DNA of 64,000 bases. Origin: Halomonas sp. GD1P12. Its GTDB lineage: Bacteria > Pseudomonadota > Gammaproteobacteria > Pseudomonadales > Halomonadaceae. The notes under the pieces were generated by a model. That model was not told where the DNA came from and did no database searches. It was given only the letters and a program-made list of their open reading frames with translations. The first letter of the stretch is position 1. The number at the start of each line of letters is the position of its first letter. Made by a program: the position numbers and the translations under genes. The stretch is taken from the NCBI RefSeq assembly GCF_025725645.1, contig NZ_CP107007.1:186001-250000 (forward strand). The letters are read 5' to 3'. Below are positions 1-10,734 of the stretch, piece by piece.

Positions 1-166
1 CAAAGGCAAGAAAATGGCCGGTCAGATGGGCAACGTCCGCTGCACCGTGCAAAGCCTTGAAATCGTCCGTGTCGATGCCGAGCGTAACCTGCTGCTAATC
101 AAGGGTGCTGTTCCGGGTGCAACCGGTAGCGACGTCATCGTTCGCAGCGCCGTGAAAGCTGGCTGA
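1..166 (+). CDS. rplC: 50S ribosomal protein L3, C-terminal fragment
   Basis: This is the 3' end of rplC, cut by the window edge. The frame is open from base 2 to a TGA at 164-166. The visible C-terminal residues ([20 protein letters not shown], then [19 protein letters not shown]) are characteristic of bacterial L3, an early-assembly 23S rRNA-binding protein near the peptidyl transferase centre. rplD follows 15 bases later, the standard S10-operon order, so rpsJ and the rest of rplC should lie just upstream of the window. Confidence 0.95.
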   Translation, partial: KGKKMAGQMGNVRCTVQSLEIVRVDAERNLLLIKGAVPGATGSDVIVRSAVKAG

Positions 167-181
167 AGGGGATAATTACCA

Positions 182-787
182 ATGAATCTGAATCTTGCTG
201 CAGGCACGGGTACCGTTGAAGTAGCCGACGCCACTTTTGGCAAAGAATTCAACGAAGCGCTCGTTCACCAGGTCGTCACTGCCTATTTGGCCGGTGCACG
301 TCAGGGTACTCGCGCTCAAAAGAACCGTTCTGAAGTTCGTGGTGGTGGTAAGAAGCCGTGGCGTCAGAAGGGTACCGGTCGCGCACGTGCCGGCACCATC
401 CGCTCGCCGCTATGGCGCAGCGGCGGCGTAACCTTCGCGGCTCGCCCGCAGGATCACTCCCAGAAGGTTAACCGCAAGATGTACCGTGCGGCGATGCGCT
501 CCATTCTGTCCGAGCTCGTTCGCCAGGAACGTCTGGTGGCGGTTGAAGAGTTCACCGTGGACGCGCCCAAGACCAAGCAGGTCGCTGCCAAGCTGAAAGA
601 GCTCAACCTTGAGAAAGTGTTGATCGTCACCGAAGAGATCGACGAAACGCTCTATCTGGCCGCTCGCAACCTTCCCCACGTCAACGTGGTAGACGTCGCG
701 GCAGCCGATCCGGTGAGCCTGGTAGCCTATGACAAGGTCCTGATCACCGTCTCCGCCCTGCGTAAATTCGAGGAGAAGCTGGCATGA
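182..787 (+). CDS. rplD: 50S ribosomal protein L4
   Basis: A 201-aa protein of normal L4 length. It carries the long basic loop (about residues 48-75, including [19 protein letters not shown]) that extends toward the peptide exit tunnel. In E. coli L4 also represses its own S10 operon by acting on the leader; that leader lies outside this window, so the regulation cannot be judged here. The TGA stop overlaps the rplW ATG (ATGA at 784-787), which implies translational coupling. Confidence 0.98.
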   Translation: MNLNLAAGTGTVEVADATFGKEFNEALVHQVVTAYLAGARQGTRAQKNRSEVRGGGKKPWRQKGTGRARAGTIRSPLWRSGGVTFAARPQDHSQKVNRKMYRAAMRSILSELVRQERLVAVEEFTVDAPKTKQVAAKLKELNLEKVLIVTEEIDETLYLAARNLPHVNVVDVAAADPVSLVAYDKVLITVSALRKFEEKLA

Positions 788-1080
788 ACCAGGAACGCGT
801 ATTCAAGGTTCTGCTTGGACCGCACGTGACCGAAAAGGCCGCGATGGCCGCCGAGCGCAACCAGTACGTCTTCAAGGTAGCGAGTGACGCTACCAAGCCC
901 GAGATCAAGAAAGCCGTCGAAGCACTGTTCGGCAAGAAGGTCGGCAGCGTTCAGACTCTGAACGTCAAGGGCAAGACCAAGCGTACTGCTCATGGCGTTG
1001 GCCTGCGTAAGGGTTACCGCAAAGCGTATGTGACCCTGGCTGCGGGTGAAACGCTCGAAGACTTCTCTGGCGCCGAATAA
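784..1080 (+). CDS. rplW: 50S ribosomal protein L23
   Basis: A 98-aa L23 beginning [20 protein letters not shown], typical of the family. L23 sits at the tunnel exit and is the docking site for trigger factor and SRP. The gene overlaps rplD by four bases and is followed by rplB after 17 bases that contain an AGG-rich ribosome binding site (GGGCAGGAG). Confidence 0.98.
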   Translation: MNQERVFKVLLGPHVTEKAAMAAERNQYVFKVASDATKPEIKKAVEALFGKKVGSVQTLNVKGKTKRTAHGVGLRKGYRKAYVTLAAGETLEDFSGAE

Positions 1081-1097
1081 GGGCAGGAGTACGGATA

Positions 1098-1928
<831 letters not shown>

Positions 1929-1961
1929 TCGAAATTGCCAAGACATTAAGAGGTAACGGCT

Positions 1962-2237
1962 GTGCCACGTTCACTAAAGAAAGGTCCCTTCATTGACCTT
2001 CATCTTTTGAAGAAGGTAGAGGCTGCAGTGGAAAAGAACGACCGCAAACCGATCAAGACCTGGTCGCGTCGTTCGATGATCCTGCCCAACATGGTAGGTC
2101 TGACCATCGCAGTCCATAACGGACGCCAGCATGTCCCGGTGCACGTCTCCGAGGAAATGGTGGGTCATAAACTGGGCGAATTCGCTGCCACTCGCACGTA
2201 TCGCGGGCATGTGGCGGACAAGAAAGCCAAACGGTAA
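1962..2237 (+). CDS. rpsS: 30S ribosomal protein S19
   Basis: A 91-aa S19 with the typical N terminus [17 protein letters not shown]; it contacts S13 in the head of the small subunit. The start is GTG at 1962, preceded by an AAGAGG ribosome binding site. No in-frame ATG gives a plausible S19 N terminus, so GTG is taken as the true start. It is followed by rplV after 18 bases. Confidence 0.97.
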   Translation: MPRSLKKGPFIDLHLLKKVEAAVEKNDRKPIKTWSRRSMILPNMVGLTIAVHNGRQHVPVHVSEEMVGHKLGEFAATRTYRGHVADKKAKR

Positions 2238-2255
2238 GCCAGAGAGGATTGAGAG

Positions 2256-2588
2256 ATGGAAGTCACAGCTAAGCTGCGTGGCGCTCGTTTATCCGCCCAG
2301 AAGGCCCGTTTGGTGGCTGACCAGGTGCGCGGTAAACCGGTCGCCGAAGCTATTGACCTGCTGACCTTCTCACCGAAGAAGGCTGCCAAACTGGTCAAGA
2401 AAACGCTTCAGTCCGCCATCGCGAATGCGGAAGAAAATAACGGCATGGACATCGACGAGCTGCGTGTCTCGACCATCTGCGTCGATGAGGGCATGACGCT
2501 CAAGCGTATCAAGCCGCGCGCCAAGGGCCGCGCAGATCGTATCTTGAAGCGCACCTGCCACATCACCGTCAAGGTAGCCGAGAAGTAG
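2256..2588 (+). CDS. rplV: 50S ribosomal protein L22
   Basis: A 110-aa L22 of standard length, beginning [20 protein letters not shown]. The conserved beta-hairpin that lines the exit tunnel and forms part of the macrolide-binding constriction is at about residues 80-100 ([19 protein letters not shown]). It sits between rpsS and rpsC in standard S10 order, with a GAGAGG ribosome binding site. Confidence 0.98.
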   Translation: MEVTAKLRGARLSAQKARLVADQVRGKPVAEAIDLLTFSPKKAAKLVKKTLQSAIANAEENNGMDIDELRVSTICVDEGMTLKRIKPRAKGRADRILKRTCHITVKVAEK

Positions 2589-2599
2589 GAGTCGACCAG

Positions 2600-3304
2600 A
2601 TGGGTCAGAAAGTCAATCCAATAGGCATTCGACTGGGCATTGTCAAAGACCATGCTTCTGTCTGGTATGCCGAGCGCGGCGCTTACGCCGACAAGCTCAA
2701 CAACGATCTCGCAGTGCGCAGCTTCCTGGAAGAGCGTCTGAAAAATGCCTCCGTGAGCCATATTCACATCGAGCGCCCTGCGAACAATGCCCGCATCACC
2801 ATTCATACTGCCCGTCCGGGTATCGTGATTGGTAAAAAAGGTGAAGATGTCGACCGTTTGCGTCGCGACCTCACCGAGATGATGGGCGTTCCGGTTCACG
2901 TGAACATCGAAGAAGTTCGCAAACCGGAACTCGACGCCAAGCTGGTTGCCGCCAACGTTGCGGGTCAGCTGGAGCGTCGCGTGATGTTCCGTCGTGCGAT
3001 GAAGCGCGCGGTACAAAACGCAATGCGTTTGGGCGCTGGTGGCATCAAGATCCAGCTGTCCGGTCGTCTGGGTGGCGCCGAAATCGCCCGTACCGAATGG
3101 TACCGTGAAGGTCGCGTTCCGCTGCACACCCTGCGTGCGGACATTGACTACGCCACCTTCGAAGCTCACACCACCTACGGCGTCATCGGCGTCAAAGTGT
3201 GGATCTTCAAGGGCGAAATCCTCGGCGGTATCGAGGAAGTACGTGCCAAGGCGAAGCAACAACAGCCTGCCGGCAACGCGCCCAAGAAGAAAGGTTCCAG
3301 GTAA
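2600..3304 (+). CDS. rpsC: 30S ribosomal protein S3
   Basis: A 234-aa S3 that forms the mRNA entry site and helicase region of the 30S head with S4 and S5. It starts [20 protein letters not shown]. The KH type-2 RNA-binding core includes [15 protein letters not shown] at about residues 74-88. The C terminus ends in a basic, Lys-rich tail (APKKKGSR). The gene is 11 bases after rplV and 15 bases before rplP. Confidence 0.98.
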   Translation: MGQKVNPIGIRLGIVKDHASVWYAERGAYADKLNNDLAVRSFLEERLKNASVSHIHIERPANNARITIHTARPGIVIGKKGEDVDRLRRDLTEMMGVPVHVNIEEVRKPELDAKLVAANVAGQLERRVMFRRAMKRAVQNAMRLGAGGIKIQLSGRLGGAEIARTEWYREGRVPLHTLRADIDYATFEAHTTYGVIGVKVWIFKGEILGGIEEVRAKAKQQQPAGNAPKKKGSR

Positions 3305-3319
3305 GGGGAGAGCGAGTCG

Positions 3320-3733
3320 ATGTTACAGCCCAAGCGTATGAAATTCCGTAAGATGCAGAAAGGCCGCAACCGTGGTCTGGCGCATCGCGGAAGCAAGATC
3401 AGCTTCGGGGAGTACGGCCTGAAAGCTACCGGTCGCGGCCGCATCACGGCCCGTCAGATCGAAGCCGGCCGTCGTGCGATCACACGTCACGTCAAGCGTG
3501 GCGGTAAGATCTGGATCCGCGTATTCCCGGACAAGCCGATCTCCAAGAAGCCACTCGAAGTTCGTATGGGTAAAGGTAAGGGTTCCGTTGAGTACTGGGT
3601 AGCCCAGATCCAGCCGGGTCGGGTCCTGTATGAAATTGAAGGCGTATCCGAAGAGCTGGCCCGTGAAGCATTTGACCTGGCCGCCCAGAAGATGCCCTTG
3701 TCCACCACCTTTGCAAAACGGACGGTGATGTGA
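3320..3733 (+). CDS. rplP: 50S ribosomal protein L16
   Basis: A 137-aa L16 starting [20 protein letters not shown]; it helps position tRNA in the A and P sites of the large subunit. Length and motifs ([23 protein letters not shown]) are typical. The stop overlaps the rpmC start (TGATG around 3731-3735), so the two are probably translationally coupled. Confidence 0.98.
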   Translation: MLQPKRMKFRKMQKGRNRGLAHRGSKISFGEYGLKATGRGRITARQIEAGRRAITRHVKRGGKIWIRVFPDKPISKKPLEVRMGKGKGSVEYWVAQIQPGRVLYEIEGVSEELAREAFDLAAQKMPLSTTFAKRTVM

Positions 3734-3924
3734 TGAAAGCCCAAGAAATTCGTGAAAAGTCCGCAGGAGAGCTCCAAGAGCAGCTCCTCGAGCTCCTCCG
3801 CGAGCAGTTTAACCTGCGCATGCAGAAGGCCTCCGGCCAACTGAGCCAGACTCATCTGCTCAAGCAGGTCCGTCGGGATATCGCCCGCGTGAAGACTTTG
3901 CTCAACGAGAAGGCAGGTGATTGA
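3733..3924 (+). CDS. rpmC: 50S ribosomal protein L29
   Basis: A 63-aa helical-hairpin protein at the tunnel exit next to L23. The start is set at the ATG at 3733, giving [20 protein letters not shown], the usual family N terminus. The GTG three bases earlier is in frame but would add an unneeded residue. The stop (3922-3924) is followed within two bases by the rpsQ ATG. Confidence 0.97.
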   Translation: MKAQEIREKSAGELQEQLLELLREQFNLRMQKASGQLSQTHLLKQVRRDIARVKTLLNEKAGD

Positions 3925-3925
3925 G

Positions 3926-4186
3926 ATGGCCGAAGAGAAAAAAGCACGTACGCTCACCGGTAAGGTGGTGAGCGACAAGATGGAGAAATCCATCGTCGTC
4001 ATGATCGAGCGTCGTGAGCGTCACCCGATCTACGGAAAATACGTTAAGCGCTCCACCAAGCTGCACGCCCATGATGAGGCGAACCAGGCGAAGGCAGGCG
4101 ACACGGTTTCCATTCAGGAGTGCCGTCCGCTTTCCAAGAAGAAAGCCTGGACGCTGGTCGAGGTGGTCGAGCAGGCCAAGGGTTAA
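3926..4186 (+). CDS. rpsQ: 30S ribosomal protein S17
   Basis: An 86-aa OB-fold protein, a primary 16S rRNA binder. The sequence [20 protein letters not shown] matches the family. The start is the ATG at 3926; an upstream in-frame GTG at 3917 lies inside rpmC and adds three atypical residues. About 50 bases separate it from rplN. Confidence 0.97.
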   Translation: MAEEKKARTLTGKVVSDKMEKSIVVMIERRERHPIYGKYVKRSTKLHAHDEANQAKAGDTVSIQECRPLSKKKAWTLVEVVEQAKG

Positions 4187-4235
4187 ACCCTGGGTCTTCC
4201 AACCAGTGCAGTCAGATTAGGTTTGGAGAAAACCG

Positions 4236-4607
4236 ATGATTCAGACTCAGACAATGCTGGATGTCGCCGACAACAGCGGAGCGCGCCGGGTGCAGTGCAT
4301 CAAGGTGCTGGGCGGTTCACACCGTCGCTACGCTCGCGTAGGTGATGTCATCAAGGTAACGGTGAAAGAAGCCATTCCGCGGGGCAAGGTCAAAAAAGGC
4401 CAGGTCCTGAAAGCGGTGGTCGTTCGCACCCGTAGCGGTGTCCGTCGTAACGACGGGTCGCTTATTCGTTTCGATGGAAATGCGGCGGTTTTGTTGAACA
4501 ACACCAACGAACAGCCGATCGGCACCCGTATTTTCGGTCCGGTCACTCGTGAGCTGCGTAACGAGCGGTTCATGAAGATCATTTCCTTAGCGCCTGAAGT
4601 GCTGTAA
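4236..4607 (+). CDS. rplN: 50S ribosomal protein L14
   Basis: A 123-aa L14 (typically 122 aa) starting [20 protein letters not shown], one of the most conserved ribosomal proteins and part of the intersubunit bridge with 16S rRNA. In E. coli this is the first gene of the spc operon. Here only about 50 bases separate it from rpsQ, with a GGAGAAAACCG ribosome binding site. No clear promoter or terminator was seen in that gap, so S10-spc readthrough is likely. Confidence 0.98.
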   Translation: MIQTQTMLDVADNSGARRVQCIKVLGGSHRRYARVGDVIKVTVKEAIPRGKVKKGQVLKAVVVRTRSGVRRNDGSLIRFDGNAAVLLNNTNEQPIGTRIFGPVTRELRNERFMKIISLAPEVL

Positions 4608-4621
4608 GGAGCGAGGCGAAT

Positions 4622-4936
4622 ATGCAAAAGATCAAACGTGACGATGAAGTCATCGTCATCGCCGGGAAGGATAAAGGCAAGCGTGGCACTGTTAAGCGGG
4701 TAATGGAAAACCGCTTCGTGGTGTCCGGTGTGAATATGATCAAGCGTCACACCAAAGCCAATCCCATGGCGGGAAATCAGGGCGGTATCGTCGAGCGTGA
4801 GGCTCCGATTCACGCGTCCAACGTAGCCATCTTCAATTCGGAGACCGGTAAGGCGGATCGCGTCGGCTTCCAGGTGAAGGAAGACGGTACCAAGGTACGT
4901 ATCTACAAGTCGACGCAGACGCAGATCGACGCCTAA
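4622..4936 (+). CDS. rplX: 50S ribosomal protein L24
   Basis: A 104-aa L24, an assembly initiator on 23S rRNA. The KOW motif is at the N terminus ([16 protein letters not shown], about residues 12-27). It follows rplN by 14 bases and precedes rplE by 18 bases, the usual spc order. Confidence 0.98.
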   Translation: MQKIKRDDEVIVIAGKDKGKRGTVKRVMENRFVVSGVNMIKRHTKANPMAGNQGGIVEREAPIHASNVAIFNSETGKADRVGFQVKEDGTKVRIYKSTQTQIDA

Positions 4937-4954
4937 CGCGAGTCGGGTAGCACA

Positions 4955-5494
4955 ATGGCGAACTTGAAAGAACGTTATCAAAACGAGGTGGTGGCTCAAC
5001 TCAAAGAGCAGTTTAGCTACGCCAACGTAATGCAGGTACCCCGGATCACGAAAGTGACTCTGAACATGGGTATCGGCGAGGCGGTCAGCGATAAAAAGCT
5101 GATCGACAATGCCGTCGGCGATCTGGAGAAGCTCTCTGGTCAAAAGCCGCTGGTGACCAAGGCACGTAAGTCCATCGCGGGCTTCAAGGTGCGCGAAGGC
5201 TGGCCAATCGGTATCAAGGTAACGCTGCGCGCAGAGCGCATGTGGGACTTTTTGGACCGTCTGGTGAACATCGCGATTCCTCGCGTGCGTGACTTCCGTG
5301 GTCTCAACCCGAAGTCCTTCGACGGTCGTGGCAACTACTCCATGGGTGTGCGTGAGCAGATCATCTTCCCGGAGATCGAGTATGATAAGATCGATCGTAT
5401 CCGCGGGTTGGACGTCACCATCACCACTACCGCCAACACCGACGAGGAAGGCCGTGCGCTCTTGAGCGCGCTGAACTTCCCGTTCAAGAAATAA
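4955..5494 (+). CDS. rplE: 50S ribosomal protein L5
   Basis: A 179-aa L5, part of the 5S rRNA complex in the central protuberance. Family segments are visible: [36 protein letters not shown] and the C-terminal [20 protein letters not shown]. Length equals the E. coli protein. rpsN follows after 10 bases. Confidence 0.98.
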   Translation: MANLKERYQNEVVAQLKEQFSYANVMQVPRITKVTLNMGIGEAVSDKKLIDNAVGDLEKLSGQKPLVTKARKSIAGFKVREGWPIGIKVTLRAERMWDFLDRLVNIAIPRVRDFRGLNPKSFDGRGNYSMGVREQIIFPEIEYDKIDRIRGLDVTITTTANTDEEGRALLSALNFPFKK

Positions 5495-5504
5495 GGGTGG
5501 GATC

Positions 5505-5810
5505 ATGGCTAAGAAAAGCATGGTAGAGCGTGAACAAAAGCGTGCAGAGCTGGTCGAGAAGTACGCGGCCAAACGCGCTGAGCTCAAGAAGATCATCTCG
5601 GACGTGAACACGACCGATGAAGACCGCTTCGAGGCGACGCTGAAACTGCAGCAACTGCCGCGTGACTCGAGCCCGGTGCGTCGGACTAACCGCTGCCGCA
5701 TCACTGGCCGTCCGCACGGTTTTTACAACAAGTTCGGCCTTGGCCGTAACAAGCTGCGTGAAGCCGCCATGCGTGGCGACGTCCCTGGACTCAAGAAGTC
5801 CAGCTGGTAA
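5505..5810 (+). CDS. rpsN: 30S ribosomal protein S14, long form without zinc ribbon
   Basis: A 101-aa S14 of the long type. It lacks the CxxC...CxxC zinc-ribbon cysteines of the short paralogue; the equivalent region reads [20 protein letters not shown]. It binds the 30S head near S19. In spc position between rplE and rpsH with a GGGTGGGATC ribosome binding site. Confidence 0.97.
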   Translation: MAKKSMVEREQKRAELVEKYAAKRAELKKIISDVNTTDEDRFEATLKLQQLPRDSSPVRRTNRCRITGRPHGFYNKFGLGRNKLREAAMRGDVPGLKKSSW

Positions 5811-5842
5811 CGCCACGTAGATTCATCAGGAGCGCACATTAA

Positions 5843-6235
5843 ATGAGCATGCAAGATACTCTGGCGGATATGTTTACCCGTATCCGTAATGCGCAGATGG
5901 CCACCAAGGAGACGGCAGTCATGCCGTCTTCCAAGTTGAAAGTGGAAGTGGCCCGCGTGCTAAAGGAAGAAGGCTACATCGCCGACTTCACGGTTGCTGA
6001 AGGCGTCAAGCCCGAGCTCACCGTTACCCTGAAATACTTCGAGGGTAAGCCGGTCATCGAGCACATTCAGCGGGTTTCCAAGCCGTCTCTGCGTCAATAC
6101 AAGGGTAAGAGCAATCTGCCCAAGGTCGCCGATGGTCTGGGTATCGCGATTGTCACCACCTCCAATGGTGTCATGACCGATCGTGCCGCGCGCCAGGCTG
6201 GCGTCGGTGGCGAAGTCATCTGCACCGTATTCTAG
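5843..6235 (+). CDS. rpsH: 30S ribosomal protein S8
   Basis: A 130-aa S8 starting [20 protein letters not shown], a primary 16S rRNA binder. In E. coli S8 is the translational repressor of the spc operon, acting at the rplE start; whether that target structure is kept here was not tested. The C-terminal motif [20 protein letters not shown] is typical. RplF follows after nine bases. Confidence 0.98.
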   Translation: MSMQDTLADMFTRIRNAQMATKETAVMPSSKLKVEVARVLKEEGYIADFTVAEGVKPELTVTLKYFEGKPVIEHIQRVSKPSLRQYKGKSNLPKVADGLGIAIVTTSNGVMTDRAARQAGVGGEVICTVF

Positions 6236-6244
6236 GAGGCTGGA

Positions 6245-6775
6245 ATGTCCCGCATAGCGAAATATCCGGTTAAAGTGCCTGCCGGCGTTGACGTTAAAAT
6301 CAACGACGATCAGCTGACCGCCAAAGGCGGTTTGGGCACGCTGTCCATGCCGATTCACCAGGACGTGGTGGTCGGTCAGGAAGACGGCCAGCTGACCTTC
6401 GCCCCGAGCGAATCTGCCAAGAGCTGGGCAATGGCCGGTACTACCCGCGCCCTGGTTCAGAACCTGGTCACGGGCGTATCCGAGGGTTTCACACGAACTC
6501 TCGAAATTGTTGGCGTCGGTTATCGCGCGCAAGCGAAAGGCCAGACGCTCAATCTTTCACTGGGCTTCTCGCACCCGGTCGACTACGAACTGCCTGAAGG
6601 TGTCACAGCGGAAACGCCGAAAAACACCACCATCGTGCTGAAAAGCGCGGACAAGCAGAAGCTCGGTCAGTGCGCCGCGGAAATCCGCGCCTTCCGTCCG
6701 CCCGAGCCGTACAAAGGCAAGGGTGTTCGTTATGGCGACGAGCAGGTCCGCCGTAAAGAAGCCAAGAAGAAGTAA
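6245..6775 (+). CDS. rplF: 50S ribosomal protein L6
   Basis: A 176-aa L6 with two tandem L6 folds, located at the base of the L7/L12 stalk near the GTPase centre. The C-terminal family signature includes [22 protein letters not shown] at the very end, split here only by length. The ribosome binding site is TAGGAGG just before the ATG. Confidence 0.98.
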   Translation: MSRIAKYPVKVPAGVDVKINDDQLTAKGGLGTLSMPIHQDVVVGQEDGQLTFAPSESAKSWAMAGTTRALVQNLVTGVSEGFTRTLEIVGVGYRAQAKGQTLNLSLGFSHPVDYELPEGVTAETPKNTTIVLKSADKQKLGQCAAEIRAFRPPEPYKGKGVRYGDEQVRRKEAKKK

Positions 6776-6784
6776 GGCAGGGTT

Positions 6785-7135
6785 ATGAACGCGAAGAAAG
6801 AATCTCGTCTCCGTCGTGCCCGCCGCGCTCGCGCCAAGATCCGCGAGCTGGGCGTGTATCGCCTGTGCGTCAACCGTACCCCGCGTCACATCTATGCGCA
6901 GATTATCTCGCCGGATGGTGGCAAAGTGTTGGCCAGCGCTTCCACGCTGGACAAGGCTCTGCGCGAGGGTGCGACCGGTAACTCGGACGCCGCCTCCAAG
7001 GTGGGCGCTCTGATCGCCGAACGCGCTAAAGAAGCAGGCATCACCCAGGTGGCCTTCGATCGTGCTGGCTTTAAGTATCACGGTCGCGTCAAGGCTCTGG
7101 CCGACGCCGCTCGTGAAGGCGGCCTGGAATTCTAA
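6785..7135 (+). CDS. rplR: 50S ribosomal protein L18
   Basis: A 116-aa L18 that binds 5S rRNA with L5. The Arg-rich N terminus ([18 protein letters not shown]) and the C-terminal [20 protein letters not shown] are diagnostic. Spacing to rplF is nine bases and to rpsE twelve. Confidence 0.98.
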   Translation: MNAKKESRLRRARRARAKIRELGVYRLCVNRTPRHIYAQIISPDGGKVLASASTLDKALREGATGNSDAASKVGALIAERAKEAGITQVAFDRAGFKYHGRVKALADAAREGGLEF

Positions 7136-7147
7136 AGGGTTTTTACG

Positions 7148-7648
7148 ATGGCGAAGAACGAACAGCAAAGCGGTGATCTGCAAGAGAAATTGGTGCAGGT
7201 CAACCGCGTCGCCAAGGTGGTCAAGGGTGGTCGTATTTTCGGCTTCACCGCGCTGACCGTCGTTGGTGATGGTAAAGGTCGTGTCGGTTTTGGTCGTGGC
7301 AAGGCGCGTGAAGTGCCGGTCGCGATTCAAAAAGCGATGGACCAGGCGCGTCGCAACATGGTCAAGGTCAACCTGGCAGGCCAAACGCTGCAGTACCCGG
7401 TCAAGGCCCGTCACGGCGCCTCCAAGGTGTACATGCAGCCGGCTTCCGAAGGTACCGGCATCATCGCCGGTGGCGCCATGCGCTCCGTACTGGAGCTTGC
7501 CGGTGTCCACGACGTACTGGCCAAGTGCTACGGTTCCACCAACCCGGTAAACGTGGTGCGTGCGACCGTCAATGGTCTCGCCTCCATGCAATCACCGGAC
7601 GACGTGGCCGCCAAGCGCGGTCTGTCTGTCGAAGCGATTACGGGGTAA
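7148..7648 (+). CDS. rpsE: 30S ribosomal protein S5
   Basis: A 166-aa S5, part of the mRNA entry channel and decoding-fidelity region. It has the N-terminal double-stranded-RNA-binding fold ([20 protein letters not shown]) and the C-terminal [20 protein letters not shown]. The order rplR-rpsE-rpmD is standard. Confidence 0.98.
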   Translation: MAKNEQQSGDLQEKLVQVNRVAKVVKGGRIFGFTALTVVGDGKGRVGFGRGKAREVPVAIQKAMDQARRNMVKVNLAGQTLQYPVKARHGASKVYMQPASEGTGIIAGGAMRSVLELAGVHDVLAKCYGSTNPVNVVRATVNGLASMQSPDDVAAKRGLSVEAITG

Positions 7649-7654
7649 GACACC

Positions 7655-7837
7655 ATGGCAGCTTTGATCAAGGTTACCCAGGTCCGCAGCACCATCGGCG
7701 TTTTGCCCAAGCATAAGGCGACCATGAAAGGTCTGGGCCTGCGTCGCATCGGTCATACGGTTGAACTGGAAGACACCCCGGCCGTACGCGGCATGATCCA
7801 CAAGGTGACCTACCTTGTGCGCGTTGAGGGAGAGTAA
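7655..7837 (+). CDS. rpmD: 50S ribosomal protein L30
   Basis: A 60-aa L30 of the short bacterial type. The core [20 protein letters not shown] is typical. It starts six bases after rpsE and ends three bases before rplO, so it is tightly packed in the operon. Confidence 0.97.
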   Translation: MAALIKVTQVRSTIGVLPKHKATMKGLGLRRIGHTVELEDTPAVRGMIHKVTYLVRVEGE

Positions 7838-7840
7838 TCC

Positions 7841-8275
7841 ATGAAACTTAATACCTTAAGCCCGGCTCCGGGCTCCAAACACGCTGAAAAGCGCGTGGGT
7901 CGTGGTATCGGTTCCGGTCTGGGCAAGACCGGTGGCCGTGGCCACAAGGGTCAGAAATCGCGCAGTGGCGGTAGCGTCAAGCCCGGTTTCGAAGGCGGTC
8001 AGATGCCGCTGCAGCGCCGTCTGCCGAAGTTCGGCTTTACGTCGGCGAAGTCGCTGGTCTCTGAAGAAGTACGCCTGGCCGAGCTTGCCAAGGTCGCGGG
8101 TGACGAAGTCACCCTCGAGACTTTGAAAGAGGCCAACGTGCTGAAGGACTCGACGCAGTTTGCGAAGATCATCCTTTCCGGCGATTTGAACAAGGCGGTT
8201 ACCGTTCGCGGTCTCAAGGTCACCAAAGGTGCCCGTGACGCGATCGCAGCCGCTGGCGGCAAGGTAGAGGACTAA
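7841..8275 (+). CDS. rplO: 50S ribosomal protein L15
   Basis: A 144-aa L15, a late-assembly 23S rRNA binder. The Gly/Arg-rich N terminus ([20 protein letters not shown]) is diagnostic. The TAA stop abuts the secY ATG directly (stop 8273-8275, start 8276), so secY probably depends on coupling with rplO translation. Confidence 0.98.
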   Translation: MKLNTLSPAPGSKHAEKRVGRGIGSGLGKTGGRGHKGQKSRSGGSVKPGFEGGQMPLQRRLPKFGFTSAKSLVSEEVRLAELAKVAGDEVTLETLKEANVLKDSTQFAKIILSGDLNKAVTVRGLKVTKGARDAIAAAGGKVED

Positions 8276-9607
8276 ATGGCCAAGTCAGGAAACATGCCGG
8301 CGACGGGCAGCGGTCTGAGTGAACTGTGGGCGCGTTTGCGCTTCGTGCTCCTCGCCATCGTGGTGTACCGTATCGGTGCCCATATCCCCGTTCCCGGTAT
8401 CAATCCTGACCAGCTTGCTGCCTTGTTTAGGGAGCAGCAGGGCACCATCCTGGGCATGTTCAACATGTTCTCGGGTGGTGCGCTGGAGCGCATGAGTGTT
8501 CTCGCCTTGGGCATCATGCCCTACATCTCGGCGTCGATCATCATGCAGCTCATGACCGCGGTCTCGCCTCAGCTTGAGCAGCTCAAGAAAGAGGGCGAGT
8601 CCGGCCGCCGAAAGATCAGTCAGTACACCCGCTACGGCACGGTGATACTGGCGTTTATCCAGGCCACCGGCATGTCCGTGGGCCTGGCTAGCCAAGGCAT
8701 CGCTTACAGCGCTGACTTTAGCTTCTACTTCACCGCCGTGGTGACCTTCGTCTCCGGTGCGGTGTTTATGATGTGGCTAGGTGAGCAGATCACCGAGAAG
8801 GGGATCGGCAACGGTATTTCGCTGCTGATCTTCGCCGGGATCGTCGCCGGGCTACCCAGCGCCGTGGGCCAGGCTTTCGAGCTTGCCCGCAACGAAGGGG
8901 CCTGGAATGTTCTTCCGCTGTTAGCGCTGTCAGTGCTAGGGATCGCCACCGTGGCGTTCGTGGTATTCATCGAGCGCGGCCAACGCCGGCTCAAGGTGAA
9001 CTATCCGCGGCGTCAGGTCGGTAACAAGATGTATGCGGGTCAAAGCAGCTATCTGCCCCTGAAGGTGAACATGGCCGGGGTTATCCCGGCGATCTTCGCC
9101 TCCAGTATCCTCCTCTTTCCGGCGTCGATCGGTCAGTGGGTGGGTGCCGGTGAAGGGATGGAGTGGCTGCAGCGAGCCTCGCAGGCGCTCGGCCCCGGCC
9201 AGCCGCTCTACATCTTGCTTTTTGCGGCGGCAGTGGTATTCTTCTGCTTCTTTTACACAGCGCTGGTCTTCAACCCCAAGGATGTGGCTGACAATTTGAA
9301 AAAGTCAGGCGCGTTTTTGCCGGGTATTCGCCCCGGCGAGCAGACCGCTCGCTATATCGACAAGGTGATGACACGTCTCACGTTGTTCGGTGCCCTGTAT
9401 ATCACTGCAGTTTCCCTGATGCCCCAGTTCCTGATCGTTGCATGGAACGTCCCGTTCTTCTTTGGCGGCACGTCTCTATTGATCGTGGTAGTGGTCATCA
9501 TGGACTTCATGGCCCAGGTGCAATCGCATCTCATGTCGCATCAATATGACTCGGTGATGAAGAAGTCCAACCTGAAAGGCTACGGTAGCGGCGGTATAGC
9601 GCGTTAA
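8276..9607 (+). CDS. secY: Sec translocon subunit SecY
   Basis: A 443-aa inner-membrane protein, the pore subunit of SecYEG. About ten membrane segments are visible; family motifs include [23 protein letters not shown] near residues 78-95, and [20 protein letters not shown] in the cytoplasmic loop used by SecA and ribosomes. It starts immediately after rplO and is followed by rpmJ after 81 bases. Confidence 0.98.
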   Translation: MAKSGNMPATGSGLSELWARLRFVLLAIVVYRIGAHIPVPGINPDQLAALFREQQGTILGMFNMFSGGALERMSVLALGIMPYISASIIMQLMTAVSPQLEQLKKEGESGRRKISQYTRYGTVILAFIQATGMSVGLASQGIAYSADFSFYFTAVVTFVSGAVFMMWLGEQITEKGIGNGISLLIFAGIVAGLPSAVGQAFELARNEGAWNVLPLLALSVLGIATVAFVVFIERGQRRLKVNYPRRQVGNKMYAGQSSYLPLKVNMAGVIPAIFASSILLFPASIGQWVGAGEGMEWLQRASQALGPGQPLYILLFAAAVVFFCFFYTALVFNPKDVADNLKKSGAFLPGIRPGEQTARYIDKVMTRLTLFGALYITAVSLMPQFLIVAWNVPFFFGGTSLLIVVVVIMDFMAQVQSHLMSHQYDSVMKKSNLKGYGSGGIAR

Positions 9608-9688
9608 GCGCTCCCTCCCAGTGCTCTGGCCGATACGTGTGTTGGTCAGGCGCCGGGCGTGCCGCGAGCCGTTTTTGGAGAAAGAACG

Positions 9689-9802
9689 ATGAAAGTTCGA
9701 GCTTCCGTAAAGAAGATGTGCCGTAACTGCAAAATCATTCGTCGCAATGGCGCCGTGCGCGTTATTTGCACCGAACCGCGGCATAAGCAGCGTCAGGGCT
9801 AA
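9689..9802 (+). CDS. rpmJ: 50S ribosomal protein L36, zinc-binding form
   Basis: A 37-aa protein translated from ATG 9689 to TAA 9802: [20 protein letters not shown] followed by [17 protein letters not shown]. The C-x2-C...C-x4-H zinc ribbon (C11, C14, C27, H32) is complete, so this is the zinc-containing paralogue. It is preceded by a TTTTTGGAG ribosome binding site. It lies in the usual place between secY and rpsM. Confidence 0.97.
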   Translation: MKVRASVKKMCRNCKIIRRNGAVRVICTEPRHKQRQG

Positions 9803-9805
9803 AAC

Positions 9806-9868
9806 CCCGCGCTGTATTAAAGCGGGCGCCGGCATACCCCTTGCCTTCGGGCAATGAAAGGGGTATGC
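9806..9868 (+). promoter_or_regulatory. Two hairpins between rpmJ and rpsM
   Basis: Two RNA hairpins are visible. The first is CCCGC/GCGGG (9806-9810 with 9822-9826). The second has outer arms GCATACCCC (9832-9840) and GGGGTATGC (9860-9868) around an inner TTGCC-TTCG-GGCAA stem with a UUCG tetraloop (9841-9854). No long T-run follows. In E. coli S4 controls this operon through the rpsM leader; the E. coli pseudoknot is not recognisable here, so the role (processing, attenuation or S4 control) is open. Confidence 0.5.
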
Positions 9869-9926
9869 TGTTGCGCCTTTTAAAGATGAACAAACGAGCA
9901 AGCCGCTCAAATTTCGGAGTAAGCTG

Positions 9927-10283
9927 ATGGCCCGTATTGCAGGCGTCAATATCCCGGACAACAAGCATGCGGCGATCTCGCTGACCTATATCTTCGGGAT
10001 TGGCCGTACCCGCGCCGCTCACATCTGTGACGCTGCCGGCATCGCCCATAATGCCAAGATCCAGGACCTGTCTGCTGAAGAAGTCGACACCCTGCGTTCT
10101 GAAGTTGGCAAATACACCGTAGAAGGCGACCTTCGTCGTGATGTCACGCTTAACATCAAGCGTCTCATGGACCTGGGTTGCTACCGTGGTCTGCGTCATC
10201 GTCGTAGTCTTCCGCTGCGTGGTCAGCGGACCAAGACTAATGCGCGTACCCGTAAGGGCCCGCGTAAGCCGATCCGCAAATAA
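9927..10283 (+). CDS. rpsM: 30S ribosomal protein S13
   Basis: A 118-aa S13 starting [20 protein letters not shown]; it contacts the P-site tRNA and the large subunit. The basic C terminus [20 protein letters not shown] is diagnostic. It is the first gene of the alpha operon, 124 bases after rpmJ with structured RNA between them, and has a CGGAGTAAGC ribosome binding site. Confidence 0.98.
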   Translation: MARIAGVNIPDNKHAAISLTYIFGIGRTRAAHICDAAGIAHNAKIQDLSAEEVDTLRSEVGKYTVEGDLRRDVTLNIKRLMDLGCYRGLRHRRSLPLRGQRTKTNARTRKGPRKPIRK

Positions 10284-10335
10284 CACGCAGGCTCTCTCAT
10301 AGAGAGTCGGCGTTAAGACAGGAATAGACATCAAC

Positions 10336-10722
10336 ATGGCTAACCCGCGTAGTAACCGTAAAAAGGTTAAAAAGCAGGTAGTGGATGCGGTTGCGCATAT
10401 CCACGCTTCTTTTAACAACACGATCGTGACGATCACAGACCGCCAGGGCAATGCTCTTTCCTGGGCAACTGCCGGTGGTTCGGGTTTTCGTGGTTCTCGC
10501 AAGAGCACCCCGTTCGCTGCTCAAGTGGCAAGTGAACGTGCAGCGACTGCTGCAGCCGAGTATGGTGTGAAAAACGTAGACGTGCTGGTCAAGGGCCCCG
10601 GTCCCGGCCGTGAATCCGCCGTGCGTGCACTCAACGCCGCCGGCTTCCGCGTGCAAAGCATCGTAGACGCGACGCCCATTCCCCATAATGGCTGCCGTCC
10701 GCCTAAGAAACGCCGCGTTTAA
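10336..10722 (+). CDS. rpsK: 30S ribosomal protein S11
   Basis: A 128-aa S11 of the 30S platform. Family segments [20 protein letters not shown] and the C-terminal [18 protein letters not shown] are present. A short CTCTC/GAGAG hairpin lies in the 52-base gap after rpsM. Confidence 0.98.
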   Translation: MANPRSNRKKVKKQVVDAVAHIHASFNNTIVTITDRQGNALSWATAGGSGFRGSRKSTPFAAQVASERAATAAAEYGVKNVDVLVKGPGPGRESAVRALNAAGFRVQSIVDATPIPHNGCRPPKKRRV

Positions 10723-10734
10723 GGAGAAAGATTC

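Noticed and set aside
4328..5704. 458-codon open frame on the minus strand opposite rplN-rpsN
   Set aside because: It is the antisense shadow of four certain ribosomal genes, with no ribosome binding site and no protein-like pattern.
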